Positions 48,600-57,634 of a DNA stretch of 64,000 nt are shown piece by piece (the first letter of the stretch is position 1; each line of letters opens with the position of its first letter). The stretch is taken from assembly GCF_900106095.1 (NCBI RefSeq), contig NZ_FNUD01000002.1, positions 951,501-1,015,500 on the forward strand, given 5' to 3'. This stretch comes from Pseudomonas deceptionensis. GTDB lineage: Bacteria; Pseudomonadota; Gammaproteobacteria; Pseudomonadales; Pseudomonadaceae. The notes beneath the pieces are model-generated. The model was not told the origin of the DNA. It worked only from the letters and a program-made list of their open reading frames with translations, and searched no databases. The position numbers and the translations under genes are program-made.

Positions 48600-48711
48600 G
48601 TGACGCTCCAGATAAAAAGTTACGAAGGTCGATGGCCTGACTTTACCCGCGACAGCCCAGGATGAAAACCGATAAGATCGCCGTAACCTGTCAGGAAAAC
48701 TCACATATATC
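48600..48711. promoter_or_regulatory. trpBA / trpI divergent promoter region
   Basis: 112 bases between the divergent starts, AT-richer than the flanking genes. In P. aeruginosa TrpI binds two sites in this gap and activates trpBA in the presence of indoleglycerol phosphate; exact sites are not assigned here. Confidence 0.5.
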
Positions 48712-49602
48712 ATGAGCCGCGACCTCCCGCCCCTTAATGCCTTGCGCGCATTTGAAGCCACCGCCCGCCTGGGCAGCGTCAGCCAGGCTGCCGAGCAGTT
48801 GAACGTCACCCACGGCGCGGTCAGTCGTCAGCTAAAAGTGCTTGAAGAGCACCTGGGCGTGAGTCTGTTCGTCAAGGAAGGGCGCGGTCTGAAGCTCACG
48901 GACGCCGGTATCCGTCTGCGTGACACCAGTAGCGAAGCCTTTGATCGGCTGCGAAATCTATGCGCAGAACTCACTAAAGGCCAGGTCGATGCCCCTTTTG
49001 TGCTCGGCTGTTCGGGCAGTTTGCTGGCGCGCTGGTTTATCCCGCGTTTGGGGCGACTGAATGCTGATTTGCCGGACCTGCGCTTGCACTTGTCCGCCGG
49101 TGAAGGCGATCTTGACCCGCGTCGCCCCGGACTAGACGCCTTGCTGGTATTTGCCGAGCCGCCGTGGCCCGCCGATATGCAGGTGTACGAGTTGGCCAGC
49201 GAGCGCATTGGTCCGGTGGTCAGCCCGCGCTATGCCCGTTATGAGCAACTGCGTCATGCCCCTGCCAACGCACTGGCGGGTGAACCGTTGCTGCATACCA
49301 CCTCACGGCCCCAGGCATGGCCAAGCTGGGCGCAGCAGAACGCAATCGAGCCAAAGGAATTGAAATACGGGCAGGGGTTTGAGCATTTGTACTACATGCT
49401 TGAAGCCGCCGTCGCGGGGCTGGGTGTGGCGATTGCGCCTGAACCTTTGGTGGCACAGGACCTGAAGGCGGGACGCCTGGTTGCGCCATGGGGTTTCAAG
49501 CAAACCCCGGCACAACTGGCGTTATGGTTGCCCAAACGCGCCGCAGACGGGCGCGCCAGGCAACTGGCGCAATGGCTCAAGGCTGAGCTTGCGCGCGATT
49601 AG
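48712..49602 (+). CDS. trpI: LysR-family activator of trpBA
   Basis: 296 residues: N-terminal helix-turn-helix (about 7-65) with [20 protein letters not shown] and [18 protein letters not shown], then the effector domain. Identified by position (divergent from trpBA) and its GcvA/TrpI-like N-terminus. Its TAG stop shares bases with the TAA stop of the convergent DUF883 gene. Confidence 0.94.
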   Translation: MSRDLPPLNALRAFEATARLGSVSQAAEQLNVTHGAVSRQLKVLEEHLGVSLFVKEGRGLKLTDAGIRLRDTSSEAFDRLRNLCAELTKGQVDAPFVLGCSGSLLARWFIPRLGRLNADLPDLRLHLSAGEGDLDPRRPGLDALLVFAEPPWPADMQVYELASERIGPVVSPRYARYEQLRHAPANALAGEPLLHTTSRPQAWPSWAQQNAIEPKELKYGQGFEHLYYMLEAAVAGLGVAIAPEPLVAQDLKAGRLVAPWGFKQTPAQLALWLPKRAADGRARQLAQWLKAELARD

Positions 49603-49925
49603 TTACCGCGTTTGCACAACAAAAATGCGGCCAGCAGGCCCAGTGCGCCGATGGCAACGCCAGCGGTGGCGTACGGGTGCTCTTGCGCGTATTCGCGGGT
49701 GGCGATAGCGGTTTCGCGAGTCTTGTCCTTCACTTCTTCATAGGCGTCGCTGAGCAGATGGCGCGAGTGTTTGAGCGCGTTCTCGGCATTGTTCTTGAGG
49801 ACACCCAGGGTCTTTTTGGATTCGTCGGAAGCGTCGTGCTTGAGGCTTTCCAGAGACTTGAGCAGGCTCTCGATCTCTGCTTCCATGCTTTGCAATGAGG
49901 CTTTACGTAGGGAATTGCTAGCCAT
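49599..49925 (-). CDS. DUF883 (ElaB/YqjD-type) membrane-associated protein
   Basis: 108 residues: long amphipathic, coiled-coil-like helix (about 10-80) and a C-terminal membrane helix ([20 protein letters not shown], about 86-105) with GxxxG-like spacing. E. coli relatives (ElaB, YqjD) anchor to the inner membrane and associate with ribosomes in stationary phase. Ends with a 4-base overlap with trpI. Confidence 0.9.
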   Translation of the reverse strand: MASNSLRKASLQSMEAEIESLLKSLESLKHDASDESKKTLGVLKNNAENALKHSRHLLSDAYEEVKDKTRETAIATREYAQEHPYATAGVAIGALGLLAAFLLCKRGN

Positions 49926-50079
49926 TAGGGCTCTCCTGCATTGATGAGTGAGGTGCTTGTTAAGTCGGACTACAGGGATTTCAGAAAGTGCAGTTGGCCT
50001 GAACTTTCCCGTTCAAATTGCCTACAAAGTATTTAGCACAATCGCTGCTAGGCTTTGATTTACGACAAAGGAGAACGTT

Positions 50080-50295
50080 ATGTCTGACCATCACACCTAC
50101 AAGAAAGTCGAATTGGTAGGCTCGTCCCCGAGCAGCATAGAAGACGCCATCAGTAATGCACTGGCTGAGGCCAATAAAAGCATCAAACATATGGAGTGGT
50201 TCGAGGTGATCGACACGCGTGGGCATATCAAGGACGGCAAGGTGGCCCACTATCAGGTAACGCTCAAGATTGGCTTTCGGATTGCCAGCAGTTGA
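50080..50295 (+). CDS. Dodecin (flavin-storage protein)
   Basis: 71 residues forming one dodecin domain; assembles as a hollow dodecamer that binds flavins. MSDHHTYKKVELVGSSPSSIEDAI and the flavin-stacking Trp of MEWFEV (near residue 39) are present. AAGGAG lies before the ATG. Followed by a strong terminator. Confidence 0.95.
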   Translation: MSDHHTYKKVELVGSSPSSIEDAISNALAEANKSIKHMEWFEVIDTRGHIKDGKVAHYQVTLKIGFRIASS

Positions 50296-50355
50296 TCTGA
50301 CTCAAGCTTTTGACCCGCGGACTGGCCGTTTGCCATAAAGTCCGCTACACCGTCT

Positions 50356-50391
50356 GGGTGCAATGCGGCACATGCGCATTGCACCCTTTTT
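50356..50391 (+). terminator. Intrinsic terminator after the dodecin gene
   Basis: GGGTGCAATGCG (50356-50367) and CGCATTGCACCC (50375-50386) form a perfect 12-bp stem with a 7-base loop, followed by TTTTT. Confidence 0.92.
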
Positions 50392-50414
50392 GTTTTGACC
50401 GGGGAATGTATCCG

Positions 50415-50639
50415 ATGAAAAAGATTTTATTGGCTGTAGGTTTGCTGAGTCTGGCAGGAACGGCGTTTGCCGCGGGCAAGCCTTGCGAAGAGCTAAAGGG
50501 TGAAATTGCCGCGAAGATTGAGGCCAATGGCGCCAAGCATTATTCGCTGACAGCCGTGGAAAAAGGCTCTTCGGCTGACGGTAAAGTAGTGGGTACCTGC
50601 GAAGGCGGTACCAAGGAAATCATCTACAAACGCGGCTAA
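50415..50639 (+). CDS. DUF1161 periplasmic protein
   Basis: 74 residues: signal peptide cleaved after AFA (about residue 19), then a short domain with KPCEELKGEIAAKI and a late CEGGTKEIIY; the two Cys could form a disulfide. Function unknown. The ATG at 50415 follows the dodecin terminator. A paralogue lies at 52571. Confidence 0.88.
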   Translation: MKKILLAVGLLSLAGTAFAAGKPCEELKGEIAAKIEANGAKHYSLTAVEKGSSADGKVVGTCEGGTKEIIYKRG

Positions 50640-50660
50640 GTCTTGCGCGTAGCAAAAACG

Positions 50661-50746
50661 GTGGGAGCGAGCCTGCTCGCGATGCCAGACGGCGCGGTGT
50701 TTCAATTGAACCGCGTCGATGCCATCGCGATCAGGCCCGCTCCCAC
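50661..50746. repeat. Partly degraded REPIN, family A
   Basis: The left REP is intact (GTGGGAGCGAGCCTGCTCGC); the right half has diverged (ATCGCGATCAGGCCCGCTCC), so the pair is no longer symmetric. Confidence 0.8.
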
Positions 50747-50759
50747 ATTTGTTTTTGCG

Positions 50760-51764
50760 TTAGGCCTCTTTCATTACCTGTGACAGCAACTCATACGAGC
50801 GAATGCGGTCAGCGTGCTCATACAAATCACAGGTAAAGATCAGTTCATCGGCCTGGGTCTGCTCGACCAGCACATCCAGCTGAGCCTTGATTTTCTGCGG
50901 GCTGCCAACCATCGCCAGGCCCAGGAAACTCATCACCGCCTCTTTTTCGTGGGGCAGCCACAGGCCGTTCATCGAATCGACCGGTGGGCGCTGCACCAGG
51001 CTTTGCCCGCGCATCAACGCCAGAATCCGTTGCTGAACCGAGGTGGCCAGATACTCGGCCTGCTCATCGGTATCCGCTGCTACCAGCGGAATGCCGAGCA
51101 TCACGTAGGGTTTGTCGAGAGTTGCCGACGGTTTGAAGTGATTGCGGTACACGCGAATCGCTTCGTGCATAAGGCGGGGTGCGAAATGCGAGGCAAAGGC
51201 GTAAGGCAAACCAAGCTCCCCCGCCAGTTGTGCGCTGAACAGGCTGGAGCCCAGCAACCACACCGGTACGTTGGTCCCGGTACCCGGCATGGCGATAATC
51301 CGTTGATCCGGGGTACGTGGCCCCAGGTAACGCATCAACTCGGCCACGTCCTCAGGGAACTCATCCGCACTGCCCGAACGTTCGCGGCGCAGGGCACGGG
51401 CGGTCATTTGGTCGGAACCCGGCGCACGGCCAAGGCCCAGATCGATACGCCCCGGGTACAGGCTTTCGAGGGTGCCGAACTGCTCGGCGATCACCAGCGG
51501 CGCATGGTTGGGCAGCATTACACCGCCCGAACCCACACGAATGGTCGAGGTGCCACCGGCCAGATAACCGATCAATACCGAGGTCGCCGAGCTGGCGATG
51601 CCGTCCATGTTGTGGTGCTCAGCAACCCAGAAACGGTTGTAGCCGAACTTTTCTACGTGCTGTGCCAAGTCCAGCGAATTGCGCAACGACTGGGCAGCGC
51701 TGCCATTTTCACGCACAGGTACCAGGTCGAGGGTCGAGAATTTGATGTCAGACAGTCGTTTCAT
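50760..51764 (-). CDS. Luciferase-like flavin-dependent monooxygenase (YhbW type)
   Basis: 334 residues, a single luciferase-like TIM barrel; starts [21 protein letters not shown], as in the MsnO8/YhbW subgroup. Probably uses reduced FMN; substrate unknown. A weak GGAG lies 12 bases upstream of the ATG complementary to 51762-51764; an upstream GTG would add 11 residues unlike the family. Confidence 0.9.
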   Translation of the reverse strand: MKRLSDIKFSTLDLVPVRENGSAAQSLRNSLDLAQHVEKFGYNRFWVAEHHNMDGIASSATSVLIGYLAGGTSTIRVGSGGVMLPNHAPLVIAEQFGTLESLYPGRIDLGLGRAPGSDQMTARALRRERSGSADEFPEDVAELMRYLGPRTPDQRIIAMPGTGTNVPVWLLGSSLFSAQLAGELGLPYAFASHFAPRLMHEAIRVYRNHFKPSATLDKPYVMLGIPLVAADTDEQAEYLATSVQQRILALMRGQSLVQRPPVDSMNGLWLPHEKEAVMSFLGLAMVGSPQKIKAQLDVLVEQTQADELIFTCDLYEHADRIRSYELLSQVMKEA

Positions 51765-51979
51765 CAGCCGGCTACTCCAAGTGGGGTGCAGGCTCAAGCG
51801 CTCGCTTGGCCCGCCAGTGATTACAGCAATATGGGCATATACCCGAGTTTCAATGGCAGGCGGGGAATTGAGCTACTAAAAAAGACGACTGGTCTGACAA
51901 TGTGAACTTTGTGAAGCCGACTACCCTCACAACCTTAGTCATGGCGTGAAACCTTCGCGCCGTTCTTCAGGAGGCACGC

Positions 51980-52411
51980 ATGAGTATTAAAAAGAAAGCA
52001 TCGGCTCATTGGGCAGGCGACCTTAAAACCGGCATCGGCTCCATTTCCACGGAAACCGGGGTACTGCGCGAAGCGCCGTATGGTTTCAAGGCGCGATTTG
52101 AAGGCGGCAAGGGCACCAACCCCGAAGAACTGATTGGCGCAGCCCATGCAGGCTGCTTTTCGATGGCGCTGTCGATGATCCTCGGCGATGCCGGGCTCAA
52201 GGCTGACAGCATCGATACCAGCGCTGAAGTGACGCTGGACCAGGTGGACGGCGGCTTTGCGATTACCGCCGTGCACCTGGTGCTTAAAGCCAAGGTGCCC
52301 GGAGCAACCCAGGCGCAATTCGACGAACTGACCACCAAGGCCAAAGAAGGCTGTCCGGTGTCCAAGGTGCTGAACGCCAAAATCACCCTCGATGCCACGT
52401 TGGTGAGCTGA
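51980..52411 (+). CDS. OsmC-family peroxiredoxin-like protein
   Basis: Thiol-dependent (lipoyl-dependent) hydroperoxidase; cytoplasmic. 143 residues with the two catalytic cysteines C59 (AAHAGCFSM) and C125 (AKEGCPVSK). AGGAGG lies just before the ATG. A long imperfect hairpin (52419-52448) follows the stop codon and may be a weak terminator. Confidence 0.95.
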   Translation: MSIKKKASAHWAGDLKTGIGSISTETGVLREAPYGFKARFEGGKGTNPEELIGAAHAGCFSMALSMILGDAGLKADSIDTSAEVTLDQVDGGFAITAVHLVLKAKVPGATQAQFDELTTKAKEGCPVSKVLNAKITLDATLVS

Positions 52412-52570
52412 CCCTGTACGCCGCCCCGCTTGTCGCAAGCGAGGCGGCGTTGGCCCGAACAGTTTGACCCTGGCTGCGACAGATCAGTCTTGTGCTGTGG
52501 CAAATGTGATCGAATGCACGCCACTGGCGTCAGATCATGACTTTGCGTACTGCCTCAAGGGAGTCTCACC

Positions 52571-52816
52571 ATGAAACGTTTTGCTCTAGCGGTTATCTGT
52601 TGCGCCATGGCCACCTCGGCGCTGGCAGCCCCCAAGCCGTGTGAAGAACTGAAGGATGAAATCGAGGCCAAGATCCAGGCCAACAATGTGTCGTCCTACA
52701 CGATTGAAATCGTGACCAATGAAGAAGTCCATGACGAGAACATGGTGGTCGGGTCGTGCGAATACGGCAGCAAAAAAATCATCTATCAGAACAACGATCG
52801 CCAGGCGTCACGGTAA
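52571..52816 (+). CDS. DUF1161 periplasmic protein (second copy)
   Basis: 81 residues, signal peptide cleaved after ALA (about residue 19), then KPCEELKDEIEAKIQANN and SCEYGSKKIIYQ. The same pattern as the protein at 50415 (KPCEELK-EI-AKI-AN; C-G-KIIY), so they are duplicates, about 2 kb apart. The last 9 bases overlap the end of the convergent lipoprotein gene. Confidence 0.88.
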   Translation: MKRFALAVICCAMATSALAAPKPCEELKDEIEAKIQANNVSSYTIEIVTNEEVHDENMVVGSCEYGSKKIIYQNNDRQASR

Positions 52817-53224
52817 GCAATTGACCTGCCGCTCCTCGGCCACCACCTTGCCCGCTGCGTTGTACAGTCGGGCGTAGGCGTTGAAGCCCAGCGAGCGCGC
52901 CTGGAGCCTGTAACGCTGGCCGGGCTGGAAGTCATCGTAATCAAGGGTGACATAGCACAGGCGCTCTTGCGGATCGCTGAACATGCCCATGCCGCCGACA
53001 AAGATCTCGAAATCGAAACGCACCATCAACTCATGCCGGCCGGGTGTGACTTGAAAATAGCGGCCGTCAGGCATGCGCTGGTTATCCAGACGCTCGGCCA
53101 TCACCAGCTTGCCGGTTTGTGTTTCAAGGTCGACCCAGGCCATTTTCGGATCCGGCTCGGGCAAGGGTGTACTGACGCAAGCGCTCAGCAGGCAGGCCGT
53201 CAGCAAAAGCATAAACGTGCGCAT
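52808..53224 (-). CDS. Predicted lipoprotein of unknown function
   Basis: 138 residues from MRTFMLLLTACLLSACVSTP, with a lipobox LSAC (Cys about residue 16), so exported and lipid-anchored. The body is a beta-rich domain with YFQVTPGRHELMVRFDFE and RYRLQARSLG, resembling lipoproteins with PEGA-like or DUF2846-like fold, without firm assignment. Start complementary to 53222-53224; convergent overlap with the DUF1161 gene. Confidence 0.8.
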   Translation of the reverse strand: MRTFMLLLTACLLSACVSTPLPEPDPKMAWVDLETQTGKLVMAERLDNQRMPDGRYFQVTPGRHELMVRFDFEIFVGGMGMFSDPQERLCYVTLDYDDFQPGQRYRLQARSLGFNAYARLYNAAGKVVAEERQVNCLP

Positions 53225-53321
53225 GGCTAATTCCACAAAGGTTTGAACTACAAGCATAGCTGTATGGCATGCAAACCCCCGTACGGCTAATCTTGCGCCA
53301 CTCTGCCGCCGGGATCGCTTT

Positions 53322-54377
53322 ATGACGCCGCGTGTTCGCTGCCTGCTTGCCATTGCCCTGATACCGCTGATCAATGGCTGTTCCAGTGCTTCGTATTACG
53401 CGCAATTGGCCGACGGCCAACGGCAACTGCTACAAGCCCGCGAACCGGTAGCCAAAGTGATTGCCGACCCGCAGCAACCGTCAGCCTTGCGCGAACACCT
53501 GGCCCGGGCCCAGGCCGCCAGAACCTTTGCCAGTGAGCACCTGCACCTGCCGGACAACCGGAGCTACCGCCTGTACGTCGACCTCAAACGGCCTTATGTG
53601 GTTTGGAATGTATTTGCCACGCCAGAGTTTTCCCTCAACCCCGTCACTCATTGTTTTCCGATTGCCGGGTGCGTGGCCTACCGCGGCTATTACAGCCAGG
53701 GTGCAGCGCGAGGCGAAGCGGCCCTGCAACGTCAGCAAGGCAAAGACGTACTGGTCAGCGGGGTTGAGGCCTACTCGACGCTGGGCTGGTTTGACGACCC
53801 GATCCTCAACAGCATGCTCACCTGGGGCGATGAGCGCCTGGCCACGCTGATTTTTCACGAGTTGGCGCATCAGCGTTTTTATGTGAAAGACGACAGCGAA
53901 TTCAACGAGTCTTTTGCCAGCTTCGTCGAACAGGAAGGCACCCGCCAATGGCGCGCCAGGCAAGGCCTGCCACCGTCCAGCGCCAACAGCCTGCAGCAAC
54001 GCGATCAATTCACCGCACTGGTGCTCGACACTCGCCAGCGCCTGCAGAAACTCTATGCGCAGCCTTTGCCGGCTCAGGAGATGCGTCAGCGCAAAGCTGC
54101 GCAATTCGACCGAATGCGCCGCGATTACCGTCAGCTGCGTGATCAGCAATGGGCAGGGAATAACCGATTTGATGCATGGATCAATGCGCCGATGAATAAC
54201 GCCAAACTCTTGCCCTTCGGTCTTTACGATCAATGGGTGCCTGCCTTTGCTGCGCTGTTCAAGCACTCGGGCGGTGATTGGCAGGTGTTTTATGGTCAGG
54301 TTGAGCAGTTGGGCAAACTGCCAATGGCGCAGCGCAAGGCGGCCTTGCAGCAATGGGCGACACCGCCGCCTGTCTGA
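53322..54377 (+). CDS. Predicted zinc aminopeptidase lipoprotein (PF10023 type)
   Basis: 351 residues with a lipobox LINGC (Cys20), so probably lipid-anchored in the periplasm. The gluzincin motif HELAH (H179, E180, H183) and downstream NESFASF (E196 as likely third ligand) are present. Family annotated as putative aminopeptidase; substrate unknown. Divergent from the previous lipoprotein gene across 97 bases. Confidence 0.88.
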   Translation: MTPRVRCLLAIALIPLINGCSSASYYAQLADGQRQLLQAREPVAKVIADPQQPSALREHLARAQAARTFASEHLHLPDNRSYRLYVDLKRPYVVWNVFATPEFSLNPVTHCFPIAGCVAYRGYYSQGAARGEAALQRQQGKDVLVSGVEAYSTLGWFDDPILNSMLTWGDERLATLIFHELAHQRFYVKDDSEFNESFASFVEQEGTRQWRARQGLPPSSANSLQQRDQFTALVLDTRQRLQKLYAQPLPAQEMRQRKAAQFDRMRRDYRQLRDQQWAGNNRFDAWINAPMNNAKLLPFGLYDQWVPAFAALFKHSGGDWQVFYGQVEQLGKLPMAQRKAALQQWATPPPV

Positions 54378-54686
54378 CGGTGTCAGGTGTGAAAATGCTG
54401 CACACACAACTGATCCTGAAATATGACGGTGCGTTCCCCCATGCACCGTGAGGGCGTGTGAATAAGCTTTATTGATGGTCAGTGATTACTGCATCTGCTC
54501 TGTCTGATGCCTTATGCGAGCTGTAGGGCTTACCCCGTGGCGGTCGAAATCACCTCGCCTTTAAACGCACATGGCCAGGTGTGTGCGGTACCCCGGTATG
54601 ACATAGGTCCTCAACCCGACTTTTAGTCTGTGCTCCCGCGTCGTCTGGCGCGATTCGCCACGACGCAACAGACAGGAGGTTTGAAC
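54378..54686. other. Intergenic stretch with one small dyad
   Basis: 309 bases before the M3 peptidase gene. A perfect 7-bp inverted repeat, ACGGTGC / GCACCGT (54426-54449), is visible; no T tract and no other recognisable element. In-frame upstream start-like codons (54630) are rejected in favour of the TTG at 54687. Confidence 0.5.
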
Positions 54687-56696
54687 TTGAGCGATCGCAA
54701 TCCACTTTTACAGTCCCATGATCTCGTGCCGTATGAGGACATCTGGCTTGAGCACCTGCAGCCGGCCATCCTTCAGATAGTCACCGGCAACCGCAAGGCC
54801 ATGGCGGACATCATTGCCAGCCAGTCTTTGAACCCCACCTGGGACGGGTTAGTGCTGGCGATGGATGAACTGCAGGCTCGGCTGGACGAAGCGGGCGATG
54901 TGCTCGAGACCTTGGGTCAATTGCCAAGACCCGCACAATGGCATGCCGCCGTCGGTGCGTGCCGCCTGGAAATCAGCGCGTGGTACTCCGAAGTGAGACA
55001 GAGTGTGCCCCTGTTCCAGGCGTATCAGACCCTCGCCAACAGCGAGGCTGCGGGGCAATTCAGTGCGCCCCGGAAAACGTTGCTGGCCAAAAAACTCAAT
55101 GACTGGCGTATCGCAGGCGTGAACTTGCCTGCCGCTGACATGAAGGCGCTCACCACGCTCAATGACATGATCGGTGGGCTTGAAGGGGTCTTCCTGGACA
55201 ACGTACAGGCCGCCAACAGTGGCTGGGAAAAGCACATCACCGACGAAAGCCACTTAGCCGGACTGAGTGCCCACCTCAAAAGAAAGCTGGCACTGCGGGC
55301 CAAGGCTTCCGGGCGTGATGGCTGGTTGCTGACTCTTGAAGAAGAGGCCGTTTATACCGACGTCATCAGCCAAAGTGAAAATCGGGCATTACGCCAGGAG
55401 TTGTTCACCGCTTACAGCACCCGTGCCTCGGATCAGGGACCGAAGGCCCTTGAGTATGACAACGGCCCGGTACTTGAGCAGTTGCTGGAGTTGCGCCAGC
55501 AGAGAGCAGCCCTGTTGGGCTACGAAAGTCATGCGCAATACAGCCTGCAAACCAAGATGGCAACGTCGACGGCGCAGGTTTTGAGCTTTATAAAATCGCG
55601 TATTGCCAGCGAAAAACCTCTGCTCGACAGTCAGGCCCAGGTACTCCGTGATGCGGCCGCATTACTGGGCTACACCGACCTTGGCGCGTGGGACTACGCC
55701 TATTTGGCGCAAATGATGGGTGCCCGTCAGTCTGATATATCCGAGGCTGAATTGAGCGCTTACTTCCCGTTCAATCGCGTGCTGGAAGGCTTGGTTTTGG
55801 TGGTGCAACAACTGTTCGGCGTACGCCTGATCAAGCAAAAAAACTTCAGTAGCTGGCATCCCGACGTTCAGTTGTTTGAAGTCCGGGAGGGTGAAAGCCT
55901 GCTGGGGCATATCTTTGTCGACCCCTATTGGCGCGCCCCCAAAATGGACGGTTGCTGGACACAGCCCGCCCGCAACCGCCGGGTCGATGCCCAAGGTCGG
56001 GTCACGCTGCCGGTGGCGATCTTTCATGGCAACTTTGGCGCTCCCGGCGCCGATGCGCCGTCCATGCTCAGTCATTTGCAACTGAGCATGCTTTTTCATG
56101 AATTCGGGCACTGCTTGCAACAAGTCCTCACACGCAGTTCGCTGCGCGAGCTGTCGGGTATCAGGGGCCTGGGGATTGATGCCAGCGAGTTCGCGGGCAA
56201 GATGCTGGAAGAATGGTGCTGGTCGAGGGAGAGTCTGCTCTGGATTGCTCGCCACTATAAGACAGACGAAGGGCTGAGCAGCGAGCAGATTGATCAGATT
56301 CTGGACGCCAGAAAAGTCGCCTCTGGGCTCAGAACGGCCGATGAGTTGATGCGTTCACTGTTTGATTTTGAGCTGCACCGAACCTATGGCGATGGTCGCA
56401 GCGTACAAGAGGTTCTGGTCAGTACGAGGAAGGAGGTACAACCGCTGACCTGGCCAGAGACTGACCGGTTTGCACAGGCGTTCGACTATATGGTGACGGG
56501 CTATGACGCCGGGTATTACGCCTACCAATGGTCCCAAAGCCTGGCCCGGCAAGTGTTTGAACGGTTCGAACACGATGGCGTTTTCAACGCAGACACTGGC
56601 CAGGCATTTCGTGAGGCGTTTTACACACCGGGCGCAGAGCGCCCGCTGCTGGAGTCCTTCGAGATGTTCATGGGCAAACCGCCCGAAGGTTTCTGA
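54687..56696 (+). CDS. M3-family oligopeptidase, PrlC-like paralogue
   Basis: Cytoplasmic zinc oligopeptidase degrading short peptides. 669 residues from a TTG start giving (M)SDRNPLLQSHDLVPYEDI, matching the start of oligopeptidase A; a perfect AGGAGGT lies 6 bases before it. HEFGH (H471, E472, H475) with E508 in MLEEWCW completes the zinc site. It differs from genuine PrlC around the active site (GLGIDASEFAGKMLEEWCW against a GVAWDAVELPSQFMENWCW-like sequence) and near the substrate loop, so I read it as a divergent paralogue. Not in an operon; convergent with a phosphatase gene. Confidence 0.9.
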   Translation: MSDRNPLLQSHDLVPYEDIWLEHLQPAILQIVTGNRKAMADIIASQSLNPTWDGLVLAMDELQARLDEAGDVLETLGQLPRPAQWHAAVGACRLEISAWYSEVRQSVPLFQAYQTLANSEAAGQFSAPRKTLLAKKLNDWRIAGVNLPAADMKALTTLNDMIGGLEGVFLDNVQAANSGWEKHITDESHLAGLSAHLKRKLALRAKASGRDGWLLTLEEEAVYTDVISQSENRALRQELFTAYSTRASDQGPKALEYDNGPVLEQLLELRQQRAALLGYESHAQYSLQTKMATSTAQVLSFIKSRIASEKPLLDSQAQVLRDAAALLGYTDLGAWDYAYLAQMMGARQSDISEAELSAYFPFNRVLEGLVLVVQQLFGVRLIKQKNFSSWHPDVQLFEVREGESLLGHIFVDPYWRAPKMDGCWTQPARNRRVDAQGRVTLPVAIFHGNFGAPGADAPSMLSHLQLSMLFHEFGHCLQQVLTRSSLRELSGIRGLGIDASEFAGKMLEEWCWSRESLLWIARHYKTDEGLSSEQIDQILDARKVASGLRTADELMRSLFDFELHRTYGDGRSVQEVLVSTRKEVQPLTWPETDRFAQAFDYMVTGYDAGYYAYQWSQSLARQVFERFEHDGVFNADTGQAFREAFYTPGAERPLLESFEMFMGKPPEGF

Positions 56697-56701
56697 CCGC
56701 C

Positions 56702-57343
56702 TCAGGACTTGGCGGGTTTGAACCAGTTCATGACCGCACACGAGGCCAGCGCGCTGGTGCTGCAGGCGCCGCTGCTCAAGGCTGCACGCAACTGCGGGAT
56801 GTCCGCCTTCATCATGTAGCTCACGCCATCCTTGTGGTGTGAGCTTTCACCAAAGCCGCCTTGGGTCATTTCCTTGAGCGCGTCTTCCTTGCTCCAGTCC
56901 TCGATGACCACGCGGTACATCGCCGACATCAAGCCTGTGCGGTCCGAGCCGTGTTTGCAGTGCATCAATACCGGACCCTTGGCCTGAGCCGTCTGGATGG
57001 CGCGCAATGCGGCCAGCACATCAGCGTCGTCTACGTGATTGGTGCGGTAAGGCAACTGAACCTGGGTGACGCCGGGCGTCTTCAGCCAGGAACTGTCAGC
57101 CTCAGGCAAAAAGTTGATCACGGTGGCGATGTGGAGCTTCTCCAGCAACGGTTGCGCTGCGCTGTCCGGCAACGCGCTGCGGTAGAGGGTCGGTGACATC
57201 TGGTACAGGTTGTACTGCGTCGCGACAGGCTGAGCCCACTGCGCGGGGCGAGATGCAGACGCTTCATCCGCCTGGGCCTGTGGCAACGTAAACAGAGCAA
57301 GCAACGTCAGGCACAAAGCAGGAAAGATGCGGGATCTCGGCAT
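56702..57343 (-). CDS. Periplasmic dual-specificity/tyrosine phosphatase-like protein
   Basis: 213 residues with a Sec signal peptide (cleavage after AQA, about residue 25). The catalytic loop HCKHGSDRTG (H128, C129, R135) is a complete HCx5R motif, and D105/D106 could be the general acid. Similar to periplasmic bacterial DSP-like enzymes acting on phosphoinositides, inositol phosphates or phosphotyrosine; target unknown. Ends 5 bases from the convergent M3 peptidase gene. Confidence 0.88.
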   Translation of the reverse strand: MPRSRIFPALCLTLLALFTLPQAQADEASASRPAQWAQPVATQYNLYQMSPTLYRSALPDSAAQPLLEKLHIATVINFLPEADSSWLKTPGVTQVQLPYRTNHVDDADVLAALRAIQTAQAKGPVLMHCKHGSDRTGLMSAMYRVVIEDWSKEDALKEMTQGGFGESSHHKDGVSYMMKADIPQLRAALSSGACSTSALASCAVMNWFKPAKS

Positions 57344-57485
57344 GTCAGTTCGACCGTATTGAGTTGGGTTGAGGGATAAGTCGCCAGCTTGAGCGAAACC
57401 GAATCAAAACTCTGTGAGTCAGTTGTCAAAAATGTGTGATCGCCCAGTACTCGTCGACGGTGCGGCAAAATTACGCATGAAACGA

Positions 57486-57513
57486 TTCACCTGACGGAAA
57501 GGCCTGTTAGAAT
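57486..57513 (+). promoter_or_regulatory. Candidate promoter of the dehydrogenase operon
   Basis: TTCACC (57486-57491) and TAGAAT (57508-57513) with a 16-base spacer, 120 bases before the first gene. No other element is seen in this 291-base gap. Confidence 0.4.
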
Positions 57514-57634
57514 TTGTAACTAATGTTTGCTGCGCGTCCTGTTCCTTTCGGTTCGTTCGACCTGTTCCGCTGCCAAAACGAAAGCTGCCAATGAGCGGCT
57601 GTAATCCGTTACTGCCTGATGAGGTGCCCCCCGC

